A stretch of DNA of 64,000 nucleotides from Defluviimonas aquaemixtae (GTDB taxonomy: Bacteria; Pseudomonadota; Alphaproteobacteria; Rhodobacterales; Rhodobacteraceae): assembly GCF_900302475.1 (NCBI RefSeq), contig NZ_OMOQ01000001.1, forward strand, positions 1,426,001 through 1,490,000. The letters are read 5' to 3'. Shown one piece after another: positions 7,581 through 15,543 of this stretch (position 1 is the stretch's first letter; each line of letters starts with the position of its first letter). Made by a program: the position numbers and the translations under genes. Under the pieces are notes generated by a model that saw only the letters and a program-made list of their open reading frames with translations, was not told the DNA's origin and did no database searches.

Positions 7581-7665
7581 GCCCGACGAGTCGGCGGCTG
7601 CGTGGCCCAATACCGGCGATTCACTTGCCAGCACGCGTGTGACGCCGTTGCTCGTCGGGCCTTTT
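7581..7665 (+). ncRNA. Possible small RNA closed by a 10-bp terminal stem
   Basis: GCCCGACGAG (7581-7590) pairs perfectly with CTCGTCGGGC (7651-7660), and CTTTTG follows, like an intrinsic terminator with a 60-nt insert. The insert can form smaller hairpins (CACGCGTGTG, GGCGATTCACTTGCC). It begins 3 bp after the divergent response-regulator start. There is no coding frame I trust in 7579-7872. It could also be an unusual terminator of a + strand transcript. Weakly supported. Confidence 0.3.
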
Positions 7666-7872
7666 GTCAGGCCGAGCCAATTCTTGGCTGACCCGAAACA
7701 GAATTACTCTTTCATTATAACACTTTGAGCAAGATGCGGGCAACGAGAGAGCGATGCTGTCCATAGACGTTCTCTCGTCTTGACCGGACGCCGTCCCCGC
7801 CGGTTCGCAACCAGAACTTTCGAAAATGGACAGTGGAGACGGCTTAGAAGCGCTCAGCACAAAGGCAGTGTG

Positions 7873-8424
7873 CTAGGCGGTCTCGGCATGCGCCATTGCA
7901 GGGTTGTTCAAGCTGTAGGCGATGGCCCCGCTTTCAGCGTGGTCACACTCGCAACGTGAAAACCCGAGACGCGCGAGCAACCGATGTGATCGCTGATTGC
8001 CCGGATCGGCACTTGACGGGACATACTCCCAGCCGAGAACTTGGAATGCGTGATCAAGAATTGCGCTTGATGCTTCAAAGGCAATGCCCTTCCCCCACTG
8101 TGAGGAAGAAAGTCCGAAGAGCAGTTCCGGAAGCGGGTCCTGTTCGAACGGCCATAGGCCGCAGAAGCCAAGAAGCGCGGCATCGCCGCGCTGGCGGATC
8201 GTCCAAAGACCGCACTCTTGACCGGCGAACAGTTTCTGACTGCGCTGAACAATCTCGCGCGTTTCGGCGAGGGTAAGCACACGGTGGTCCCAAAGATATT
8301 CCCGCACCTCGGGCGTCGTCCAGATCGCGTGCAGATCATCGGCATCGGACATCATTAGCGGTGTGAGCCGGAGTCGTTCTGTCTCCATCTCGCCGCTTGT
8401 AGTATTCTTTTGTTGCCGGGCCAT
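7873..8424 (-). CDS. GNAT acetyltransferase, RimJ/RimL type
   Basis: A 183-aa protein with the RimJ/RimL pattern: METERLRLTPLMMSDADDL at the start, strand GLWTIRQRGDAALLGFCGLW, the acetyl-CoA loop SSQWGKGIAFEASSAILDHA, and C-terminal NQRSHRLLARLGFSRCE. These enzymes acetylate protein N-termini or small molecules; the substrate cannot be read from sequence. M13 (METERL) could be the true start. The gene stands alone between the regulator and the divergent secreted protein. Confidence 0.88.
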   Translation of the reverse strand: MARQQKNTTSGEMETERLRLTPLMMSDADDLHAIWTTPEVREYLWDHRVLTLAETREIVQRSQKLFAGQECGLWTIRQRGDAALLGFCGLWPFEQDPLPELLFGLSSSQWGKGIAFEASSAILDHAFQVLGWEYVPSSADPGNQRSHRLLARLGFSRCECDHAESGAIAYSLNNPAMAHAETA

Positions 8425-8452
8425 CGCGCCTCGTTATCCGGAGGAACAGGAA

Positions 8453-8959
8453 ATGTTTAAACTCTTCTGCGCAGCAACCGCTTGTGCGCTCATCAATTTT
8501 AGCGCAGGCGTCGCGCTCGCTCAAACTGACATTCAGGATATCAACAGCGTCTTTGCTGCCTTCGGGCTCAACCCCGAGGACTACAATGAGGATGAACGCC
8601 AAGTTCTGAGACTTGAGATGGTCGAATGCCTGATGCTCAAGGACGGCAATAGCGAGGAATGGGGAAAATCCATCGACCCGGAAGGTGTCTCGGTCGACTC
8701 TTCCGGCTATCACTCGATCGCCGATGTGCGCGAGACGGTTCTGAGCGATGGTTTCCAGCTTATGAGCGCAACACTTGAGGACCCGCGCTTCAAAGCAGTC
8801 GGGGATGACGTGCTCATCCTGACCTACCTGACCGCTTCGGAAGTCCTGCTTATGGGAGAAACCCACTCCGGTGACACCATTAACACGACCGTGTATGCGA
8901 ATAACGGCGATGGCTGGCTGGCCGTCTATCACCACAGTGGCGGTTACGACCGGCAATAG
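8453..8959 (+). CDS. Secreted NTF2-like (SnoaL/DUF4440-type) protein
   Basis: ATG 8453 follows GAGGAACAGG. The first about 24 residues are a signal peptide ending VALAQ. The mature part has the cone-like NTF2 pattern, with VLILTYLTASEVLL and TTVYANNGDGWLAVYHHSGG near the end. The domain binds small molecules or acts as an isomerase or a scaffold; the role is unknown here. It lies upstream of a structured intergenic segment and the TIR gene on the same strand. Confidence 0.75.
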   Translation: MFKLFCAATACALINFSAGVALAQTDIQDINSVFAAFGLNPEDYNEDERQVLRLEMVECLMLKDGNSEEWGKSIDPEGVSVDSSGYHSIADVRETVLSDGFQLMSATLEDPRFKAVGDDVLILTYLTASEVLLMGETHSGDTINTTVYANNGDGWLAVYHHSGGYDRQ

Positions 8960-8975
8960 ACTCTGAAGAAAATCA

Positions 8976-9073
8976 GGCTGGTAGCCTTCGCCGAGCGCGA
9001 GGGATCGAAGCCGCAGGGCCGAGACCGTGAAAAGCGGTCTTGGTCTACCAGAGCCCAGTCCTGAACGCAGGAC
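8976..9073 (+). ncRNA. Candidate structured RNA before the TIR gene
   Basis: Four stems nest consistently. P1 is CTGGTAG 8978-8984 with CTACCAG 9045-9051. P2, inside it, is CTTCG 8986-8990 with CGAAG 9006-9010. P3 is a 9-bp stem of 9019-9027 with 9035-9043 and loop TGAAAAG. Outside, P4 is GTCCTG-AACG-CAGGAC 9058-9073. P1-P3 form a three-way junction. It lies in the 245-bp gap before the TIR gene and could be a leader element, a small RNA or the end of the upstream transcript. Confidence 0.35.
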
Positions 9074-9204
9074 GCGCAATGCACGAAAACGACGAAACAC
9101 AGAACACGAGGCTGGATTTCCGTGCATAACCTCCGGGCGATATCTTGTGGTCCGCCGCCAGAAGGCTAGATTATTTGGTAGAAGCGGCGCATGGAAGCGG
9201 GCAG

Positions 9205-10416
9205 ATGATACATTTCGAGTTGAATGGAAAACGGATTCGTCCCGGCAATATCGGCGATGCGATCATGCAGGCCGTACTGGAAAGCCTTGAAGCACAAATC
9301 AGGGAGAAGGTCGGCGCGGTACGCGACCCGCAGACCGGCGAGTTCCCGACGGTGGTTGTGCGCGGCGATGACCTGGATAACCTGCAATTCCATGTCGAGG
9401 GCTCACCGGAAGTGATTGCACTCGTCCGCGAACGCCTTGGCCTTGAGAGCGAAGATGAGGAGATGCAGGACCGGCAAACCGATGGACCGCCGCGCGCCTT
9501 TCTGTCCTATGCCTCGGACGATTCCGAGCTGGCCGAGCGAATTGCGCACAAGCTTCAGTCAAGCGGGATTGAGACCTGGTGGGACCGCTGGTGCATCCGT
9601 ACCGGCGACAGCCTTCGCCAGAAGATCGATGAAGGTCTCGGCGAATGCACACATTTCCTTGTTCTGCTGACCCCGCAATCAGTTGGAAAGCCGTGGGTCA
9701 ATCAGGAGATGGATGCCGGTCTTGTTCGCAGGCTCAGGAATGAATGCAGCTTCATGCCGGTGCGCTACAAGCTGGCGGCATTGGATCTGCCGCCGCTGCT
9801 TTCCGGCATGCACGCGCCGGAGATCAAGGCTGATGAGGACATCACGCAGCTTATCAATGATATCCACGGGATCAGCCGCAAGCCCCGGCTCGGCCCATCA
9901 CCGCACGCTCAGGCGGCGGATGCAGCGACACAGACCGGCTACTCGGCGGCGGCCAACACTGTTGCGCGTTACTTTGTTGAAAACACCAAGTATGGCCGTT
10001 TCGCCGATCCGATGATCGACGTTGAACCGCTGGCTGAAGCGAGCGGCCTGACGATCGATGATACCAGGGACGCGCTCTATGAGCTTTCCGGCTTCTTCAA
10101 GGACACCAAGATTCATGCCCTGGTGAAGGCATCGCTGTTCACGGAATTCGACCGCCACTGGAAACCTTGGGACCCGCGCGAGGATGCCCTGAAACTCGCG
10201 GCAGACGTCATGAATGACGATGATTTCCCTGCCGAAAGTAAGGCGATCGCGGAGCTGTACGGCTGGGAACCGCGCAGGCTCAATCCTGCGGCCACGTACC
10301 TGTTCGAGCGGGATATGCTCGTTGACTACAAAGTGATCGGCAATCGTGAATTCGAGCTGCACCGCATCGTCGGCAAACCGGATGAACTAAGACGTTTTCT
10401 CAAAAGCAGGCGCTAA
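9205..10416 (+). CDS. TIR-domain protein with extra N- and C-terminal domains, 403 aa
   Basis: ATG 9205 follows GGAAGCGGGCAG. Residues 1-85 form an alpha/beta domain (MIHFELNGKRIRPGNIGDAI). Residues 97-235 are a TIR domain: RAFLSYASDD, WWDRWCIRTGDS, HFLVLLTPQSVGKPWVNQEM, where E168 sits at the NADase catalytic glutamate position. Residues 265-403 are unassigned and may be a sensor (VARYFVENTKYGRFADPM, RDALYELSGFF). Bacterial TIR proteins commonly deplete NAD+ on phage infection. It is convergent with the AbiE pair, 4 bp apart. Confidence 0.88.
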   Translation: MIHFELNGKRIRPGNIGDAIMQAVLESLEAQIREKVGAVRDPQTGEFPTVVVRGDDLDNLQFHVEGSPEVIALVRERLGLESEDEEMQDRQTDGPPRAFLSYASDDSELAERIAHKLQSSGIETWWDRWCIRTGDSLRQKIDEGLGECTHFLVLLTPQSVGKPWVNQEMDAGLVRRLRNECSFMPVRYKLAALDLPPLLSGMHAPEIKADEDITQLINDIHGISRKPRLGPSPHAQAADAATQTGYSAAANTVARYFVENTKYGRFADPMIDVEPLAEASGLTIDDTRDALYELSGFFKDTKIHALVKASLFTEFDRHWKPWDPREDALKLAADVMNDDDFPAESKAIAELYGWEPRRLNPAATYLFERDMLVDYKVIGNREFELHRIVGKPDELRRFLKSRR

Positions 10417-10420
10417 GGCT

Positions 10421-11878
10421 TTAATATTTCGTATCAACCAGAAATCCCATGCGACCGCCGCACGGGAACCCGCCGGGGGCCTTGTGCTTGTTCAGCCGCC
10501 CGTCCATCGTCTTGCGATTAAACTTCTTCCCGCACATGCCGCACTGATAGACATAGGTCGGACCCGAGCTGAAACTGCTGGTCGTTCGCACGGCGCGGCG
10601 CGGCGCGCGTGCCGGACGCACCGGTGTCGCGCCCCAGCCCCCACCCGCGCTATCGCCGGACCGCCGCTCGATCTGCGGAATAGAAACCGGCCCGCTCGGC
10701 GTCAGCTCCACGTCATAACGCGGCGCAAAAGTCTGGTTTGTTGTGCGCGCGCCCTGAATCCGGTCCACGCGGTAGCTGCGATGGCCGTCGCTGTCGATAT
10801 TCCAGGCATGCAGGATAATGTTGTTTTCGCTCGTGCGCCGCAGCGAGTATGGTTCGATCAAACGGGATCTGCGCCGTCCGCGCTCATCCATGTAATCAAG
10901 CTCGACGCACAGACGGTTGGCTGCTGCAAAGCGAATGACCTCAAGATGGCTTTGTGCTCGTCCGCCGACCGGAATACGCAGGGTGCGCTCGCGAATGACC
11001 GTCTCGCCCCGTCCAAGCTGGTAGGCAGCAGGTGCCGGTGCCGCAGCGCCGCCAAGCAGCCAATCGAAGAAGGCCGGAAGCGCGTCCCAGAACGACTCGA
11101 CCGGCGGCAGCGACGGCAACTGATGTTCGAGCATCTGGCCCCATGCGCCTACGAGATCGCCGCGGTGCGCTGCAAGATCACCAAGCTTCGGGACCTGTAT
11201 CCCTTTAAACTCGCATTTCTGGCGCAGCACATCGAGCAACACAGCAGCGGCGGGCCGCGCCTCAGTGTTGCGAAAGAGGTTAATGACATCATAGAGATCG
11301 CGCGGTCTGGTACGCTCGGCAAGCGCCCTCACCTTCTCGCCGAACGCTTCTTCATAGGCGTAAGCCAATACAGTGAAGCCGCCATCCGGCGCATCACTGT
11401 ATGGATGGAAGATCGGCATCTGCACAGGCGGAAGCACCAGCCGCTCATCTGCAGTCAGATCGAGTTTGATGCGCGGCGGTGAGCGCGGCGATACCGGCCC
11501 GCGATAGGCCAGCTTGCCCTGGCAGCTGATAGACCCGCGCGGGTTGGTGAAGATATCAAATCGCTGCAGGTCGGCTGGGAATTCAAGACCGCATTGTTCG
11601 TAAATCCATTCTGCGATTTCGCCGAACACGCGCCGAAGAAAGGCCTCATCGAGCTGGGATTCGTCTTTCAGCGTGAAGTCGAGATCTTCGGAGAACCGGT
11701 AAGTCTCGAAATAGCATTTCTTAAGACATGTCCCGCCCTTGAAGACCCAGCTCGGCGCAAGCTCGGGGTGCGCATATATTCCCGCAAGCGCCCAGCCAAG
11801 CGCATAGTCCTTTTCGACGACATGCGGTGTGAGGCTCAGCGTTGCCGCGAGATCAAGGATTTCGCGGCGATCAATCAT
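10421..11878 (-). CDS. abiEii: AbiEii-type nucleotidyltransferase toxin fused to WYL and zinc-finger regions
   Basis: 485 aa. Residues 1-215 match the AbiEii/DUF1814 nucleotidyltransferase toxin: VVEKDYALGWAL, VFKGGTCLKKC and the SEDLDF metal-binding Asp pair. Residues 315-395 read as a WYL sensor domain (LEVIRFAAANRLCVELDYMD ... RSYRVDRIQGA). The tail has a CxxC...H...C pattern (YQCGMCGKKFN ... NKHKAPGGFPCGG). Classical AbiEii is about 300 aa without these. The start overlaps the antitoxin stop by 8 nt (ATGATTGA), with GCAGGAA before it, so ATG 11878 is preferred to the longer frame. Confidence 0.85.
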   Translation of the reverse strand: MIDRREILDLAATLSLTPHVVEKDYALGWALAGIYAHPELAPSWVFKGGTCLKKCYFETYRFSEDLDFTLKDESQLDEAFLRRVFGEIAEWIYEQCGLEFPADLQRFDIFTNPRGSISCQGKLAYRGPVSPRSPPRIKLDLTADERLVLPPVQMPIFHPYSDAPDGGFTVLAYAYEEAFGEKVRALAERTRPRDLYDVINLFRNTEARPAAAVLLDVLRQKCEFKGIQVPKLGDLAAHRGDLVGAWGQMLEHQLPSLPPVESFWDALPAFFDWLLGGAAAPAPAAYQLGRGETVIRERTLRIPVGGRAQSHLEVIRFAAANRLCVELDYMDERGRRRSRLIEPYSLRRTSENNIILHAWNIDSDGHRSYRVDRIQGARTTNQTFAPRYDVELTPSGPVSIPQIERRSGDSAGGGWGATPVRPARAPRRAVRTTSSFSSGPTYVYQCGMCGKKFNRKTMDGRLNKHKAPGGFPCGGRMGFLVDTKY

Positions 11879-12680
11879 GTTTTTCCTGCGCCCAGCTTTC
11901 CGGCACCCTGAGCCGCCAGCGCGTAACAAGACGCGGACAGGAAAGGGACGGGTCGAGTTTGGCATGACCCTTGGTCAGGTGCCGCGCCGCTTCGCGCGCT
12001 ATATAGCGCCCCTTCTCATGACGCTCGGCCAGAAAACCGAGCCTTTTGAATATCGCGCCGTTGCCGTTCTTCAAGGCGTATTCAATGAGCGCGCGGGGAT
12101 CGGCGTCCTTGCGCTGGAGATAGTTCGCAAAGCATTCCGAGACATGCTGAATGCCGCCGCCGACAGTGGGATCGGCCAGCATATCGATGATCGTGCGGTG
12201 GACATCGGACACGGCAACCCGCGTATGACCGCGCCACACCGTCTTGGTGCCGAAGATCAGCTCTTCCTTGATATGCCGCAGCGTGAAGATCGCACCCTGG
12301 CGTTCAACAGTGCGGCTGGGTATCGCGCGGGCGGTGTAGACCAGCACATCGCGGAATATCTGTTCGGTCAAATCCCAGTGCTCTGCTGCGGTCCGGCCTC
12401 CGATGTAGCAGGGACTGAACAGCGTCGGCACCAGAATCCACGGGTCCTGCACGACCTGGCGCGCTTCGAGAAGATCAAGCTGGACGGGAACATAGGCTCC
12501 GGCTCCGACGCGGCGCAACCAGCCCTGCTCCGTCCAGCGTGAGAGAAGCTTGGCCGCCTGTGTTCGTGTAATATCAAGGGCTTGAACGGCGTCTTCAATG
12601 CGCACGACATCGCCCGCCGCCTGAATAACGGCAGATAGGCGCGCGCGGCCTCGCGGCAGTGATGTTCGCGAATCGTTCAT
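11871..12680 (-). CDS. abiEi: AbiEi-type antitoxin/transcriptional regulator
   Basis: About 269 aa with an N-terminal winged helix (AVIQAAGDVVRIEDAVQAL, then KLLSRWTEQGWLRRVGAGAY) and the AbiEi C-terminal domain (PCYIGGRTAAEHWDLTEQIF, VHRTIIDMLADPTVGGG). AbiEi proteins repress their own operon and block the AbiEii nucleotidyltransferase in type IV toxin-antitoxin pairs. The start is uncertain: ATG 12680 or 12698, neither with a clear ribosome site. TTCGCGAA palindromes lie around the start. Confidence 0.85.
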   Translation of the reverse strand: MNDSRTSLPRGRARLSAVIQAAGDVVRIEDAVQALDITRTQAAKLLSRWTEQGWLRRVGAGAYVPVQLDLLEARQVVQDPWILVPTLFSPCYIGGRTAAEHWDLTEQIFRDVLVYTARAIPSRTVERQGAIFTLRHIKEELIFGTKTVWRGHTRVAVSDVHRTIIDMLADPTVGGGIQHVSECFANYLQRKDADPRALIEYALKNGNGAIFKRLGFLAERHEKGRYIAREAARHLTKGHAKLDPSLSCPRLVTRWRLRVPESWAQEKHD

Positions 12681-12785
12681 ACTATAACATAATAACATAA
12701 ATTCGCGAAAAACAGGAATTTAATGTAGATTTGTATATCCACACTATAGTTGCTCACATACCGGGAATTTCATTAATTTCGCGAA
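12665..12785. promoter_or_regulatory. Three TTCGCGAA palindromes, probable AbiEi operator
   Basis: The 8-bp palindrome TTCGCGAA occurs at 12665-12672 (inside the first codons of abiEi), 12702-12709 and 12778-12785. The last two share AT-rich flanks (AAATTCGCGAAA-like). Repeated palindromes at the promoter fit negative autoregulation known for AbiEi proteins. The rest of 12786-13143 is AT-rich and contains the hip control region, with no gene. Confidence 0.5.
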
Positions 12786-13022
12786 TTTTATATAATACGA
12801 TGTACCAAGCGTGCTGCTAGCTGGCGACGTTCAAAGCCCCCTGCACAAGAACAGGCTGCTGCATGGCCAAAACCACGCAAAGCTAGGACTCGACCGCCCC
12901 GGCTTCAACAGGAGAGCATTGTAGGACGTGCCGGATTTACCTGCAGAAGGTATCAGAAAACGTTACTTTGCGCTTGCGGATCGGGATTCTACTCGCCAGA
13001 TGCTTTCAGCAGCGCCTTTACT

Positions 13023-13065
13023 GCCATATATAGCCGTCAAATGCATTTAACGTGCTATATAAGGC
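13023..13065. promoter_or_regulatory. Inverted repeat upstream of hipBA, operator candidate
   Basis: TATATAGC (13027-13034) and GCTATATA (13054-13061) are perfect inverted 8-mers inside longer imperfect arms (GCCATATATAGC / GCTATATAAGGC). The centre-to-centre distance is about 27 bp. It lies about 80 bp upstream of hipB, where a HipB dimer would be expected to repress. It does not match the E. coli HipB site. Confidence 0.35.
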
Positions 13066-13143
13066 ATATGAGTTGACTGAGACATCAATATTGTGTATGC
13101 TTTAGAAAGCACTTTAAAAACGATAAGAGGTTATACAAAGCAG

Positions 13144-13485
13144 ATGGCGAGAAAGAACCTTCTTGTGGAAGCCCCGCCCTACGAAGTCGAACAGGCAATC
13201 GATAGCCTGGGTCGGAACCTGCGCACGGCAAGGCTCCGGCGCAACATGACGATCGAGCAGGTCGCCGAAAAGATCGGCACGGGTCCGCGCGCCGTCATGG
13301 ATGCGGAGAAAGGCAAGCTGGCAACCGGCATGGCTGTCTACGCCGCCTTGCTTTGGGCCTATGACTTGCTACGGCCTTTTCGTGACCTTGCCGATCCCCT
13401 AACCGACAGAGAGGGGCTTGCGCTCGATCAGCTAAGCGGCCGTGAACGCGCCCGAAGCGGCAAAGGGCTCGACAATGACTTCTAA
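13144..13485 (+). CDS. hipB: HipB-like XRE antitoxin
   Basis: 113 aa starting at ATG 13144. The helix-turn-helix is at residues 25-85 (LGRNLRTARLRRNMTIEQVA, then TGPRAVMDAEKGK and AVYAALLWAYDLL). HipB binds and neutralises HipA and represses the pair. The last codons overlap the hipA start by 11 nt (ATGACTTCTAA read in two frames). An upstream in-frame start at 13093 is possible but has no ribosome site. Confidence 0.85.
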   Translation: MARKNLLVEAPPYEVEQAIDSLGRNLRTARLRRNMTIEQVAEKIGTGPRAVMDAEKGKLATGMAVYAALLWAYDLLRPFRDLADPLTDREGLALDQLSGRERARSGKGLDNDF

Positions 13486-14758
13486 GTCCGGAGCGACCGA
13501 GTGCTTTGTCTACATTACGCTGTCCGGGACAAACAGTTTCGTAACTGCCGGACGCTTCGTACTGGAGCCGGACTGGACAGGGGTGCCGGTCGGGCGCTTC
13601 GTCTACGGAAAAAGCTACCTGGACAACCCAGACGCCGTCCCGATTGACCCGATCGAACTCAAACTTGCAGGTATAACTTACCAGACCACGGCCCTCAAAG
13701 GCGTCTTCGGAGCCTTGCGCGATGCCGGGCCGGACTATTGGGGGCGACGCGTCATCGAAAAACATGCAGGGCTGCCCCAGCTCGGTGAGATCGACTACCT
13801 GCTCTATGCGCCCGATGACCGGGCCGGCGCGCTCGGGTTCGGTCTGGGGCCAAAGCCGCCTGCCCCGCAGAGAAAGTTCAACAAGACGCTCGATCTGGAA
13901 AAACTGATCCGGCTCGCAGATGCGATTATCGCAGATGAAGAAGTGCCGGACGGCCCCGAGGCCGGACAGGTGGAAGACCTGATGTTGATCGGCACATCGA
14001 TGGGCGGTGCCCGTCCCAAGGCCGTCGTCGAAGACGAGGACGGCCTGTGGATCGCTAAATTCAACAGGCCTGATGACAAATGGAACTATGCACGTGTCGA
14101 ACACGCGATGCTGGAGCTTGCGCGCGCCAGCAACGTCCAAACGGCGCAAAGCCGCATCGTCACTGTGGCGGGACGCGATGTGCTTCTCGTCAAGCGCTTT
14201 GACCGAGAGCAAAGCGACAAAGGATATTTGCGCGCCCGCATGATGAGCGGGCTCACAATCCTGCGGACCGAGGACACCCACCAACATCGTGAACGCTGGT
14301 CATATGTGCTGCTGGCGGAAGAGTTGCGGCGCATCAGCTCACAGCCGAAGGACGACGCCGCAGAACTGTTCAGACGTATGGTATTCAACTCGCTGATCTC
14401 GAACACCGACGATCATCCGCGCAACCATGCGGTGATCGCCAGGGACAAGGACTGGAAGCTCTCGCCTGCCTACGACCTGACACCTTCAATGCCGATCAGC
14501 CTGGAGAGGCGCGACCTCGCCATGACGTGCGGTGACTTCGGACGCTACGCAAACGCAGAGAACATGCTCTCGCAATGCGCGCGCTTCCACCTCAAGCCCG
14601 AGGAGGCGGCTGCGATCATCGACGCGATGGAGGAGCGGGTCAAAGAAACCTGGTACGAAACCGCCCGCCGCGAAGGCGTCCCCGAAATAGACTGCGAGAC
14701 AATCAGCACGGCTTTTGCCTATCCCGGTTTCCGGCTAGAGCTCCAGAAAAACCAATAG
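13475..14758 (+). CDS. hipA: HipA-type serine/threonine kinase toxin
   Basis: 427 aa. The HipA N-terminal domain (GRFVLEPDWTGVPVGRFVY) is followed by the kinase: G-loop-like LIGTSMGGARPKAVV, DVLLVKRFDRE, catalytic NSLISNTDDHPRNHAVI and the metal-binding LSPAYDLTPS. HipA kinases arrest growth, classically by phosphorylating glutamyl-tRNA synthetase; the target here is unknown. Start ATG 13475 is chosen because it overlaps hipB. A third gene follows after 7 nt. Confidence 0.9.
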   Translation: MTSKSGATECFVYITLSGTNSFVTAGRFVLEPDWTGVPVGRFVYGKSYLDNPDAVPIDPIELKLAGITYQTTALKGVFGALRDAGPDYWGRRVIEKHAGLPQLGEIDYLLYAPDDRAGALGFGLGPKPPAPQRKFNKTLDLEKLIRLADAIIADEEVPDGPEAGQVEDLMLIGTSMGGARPKAVVEDEDGLWIAKFNRPDDKWNYARVEHAMLELARASNVQTAQSRIVTVAGRDVLLVKRFDREQSDKGYLRARMMSGLTILRTEDTHQHRERWSYVLLAEELRRISSQPKDDAAELFRRMVFNSLISNTDDHPRNHAVIARDKDWKLSPAYDLTPSMPISLERRDLAMTCGDFGRYANAENMLSQCARFHLKPEEAAAIIDAMEERVKETWYETARREGVPEIDCETISTAFAYPGFRLELQKNQ

Positions 14759-14765
14759 GCCAACC

Positions 14766-15515
14766 ATGTTCGACGAAAAAATCCCGTCAACCTTCCTGCA
14801 GTACGCAACCAGGATCCTAGGTGATACTAAACGCGGCTTGACCGGGCGTGTCATCATCGACGAGACCGCAGCTTACGCCGCTGAATATGATGTACAACTG
14901 CCCCACCCCATGTACCCGCCTGAATCGTCGAGCAAGCGCCAGGCGTTGCTCGAAAACCTGATGGCGTTCGACGGCCCGCAGCAGTATCGCATCATCAAGG
15001 AGCTGTGCGATCACAGCTCGTTTTCGCCTGTCCCAAACAAGGACAGGCAAGAACTCAAGATCAGGCTTGTCACCCGCTATCCACAATTCGCGGGCGGTGC
15101 GCCCGCCTCGGACATCAACGAGACGCTGATCGAAGAAACGCGGCATTGGTTGGATGGTCAAAAAACTGCGCTGGAATCATACAACAGCGCCCTGCAAAAA
15201 TACGAAGCAGGCATTTTTCATCGAAACCTGCTGGATGATCTGCGCCTTGCTCTTGAGCTGCTGCTCAATGAGCTGCTGGGCAACAACAAATCATTGGAAA
15301 ATCAACTGCCTGCACTTGGCAACTTCATAAAAGACAGTGGTGGTTCAAAAGAACTAGCTAATATGTTCCAGAAGCTGGTCGAGTACTATGCAAAGTATCA
15401 GAACAGCTACGCGAAACACGATTCTGCGGTCATCGAGGAAGAGATTGAGTTCATATTCGAAATCACCTCGTCCTTCATGAAACACCTCGTGCGTCTGAGC
15501 ACAGAGGAGACATGA
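14766..15515 (+). CDS. Hypothetical 249-aa protein in the hipBA operon, possible HEPN-like C-terminus
   Basis: The gene starts 7 nt after hipA on the same strand, so it is very likely in the operon. The N-terminal half is unassigned. The C-terminal 100 residues are all helical (NLLDDLRLALELLLNELLGN, LPALGNFIKDSGGSKELANM, YYAKYQNSYAKHDSAVI, FIFEITSSFMKHLVRLS) and resemble HEPN-like or abortive-infection C-terminal domains. I see no certain RxxxxH motif. It may be a third module of the toxin-antitoxin system. Confidence 0.6.
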   Translation: MFDEKIPSTFLQYATRILGDTKRGLTGRVIIDETAAYAAEYDVQLPHPMYPPESSSKRQALLENLMAFDGPQQYRIIKELCDHSSFSPVPNKDRQELKIRLVTRYPQFAGGAPASDINETLIEETRHWLDGQKTALESYNSALQKYEAGIFHRNLLDDLRLALELLLNELLGNNKSLENQLPALGNFIKDSGGSKELANMFQKLVEYYAKYQNSYAKHDSAVIEEEIEFIFEITSSFMKHLVRLSTEET

Positions 15516-15522
15516 CGGAAAA

Positions 15523-15543
15523 GGGCCGCCTACGCGGCGGCCC
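15523..15543. terminator. Hairpin between the convergent hip operon and ardC
   Basis: GGGCCGCC (15523-15530), loop TACGC, GGCGGCCC (15536-15543): a perfect 8-bp stem overlapping the last codons of ardC. It could terminate both convergent transcripts, though there is no long T-run. Confidence 0.5.

Noticed and set aside
7621-7860. 79-codon frame on the minus strand
   Set aside because: No family pattern and no ribosome site, and it overlaps the terminal stem candidate.
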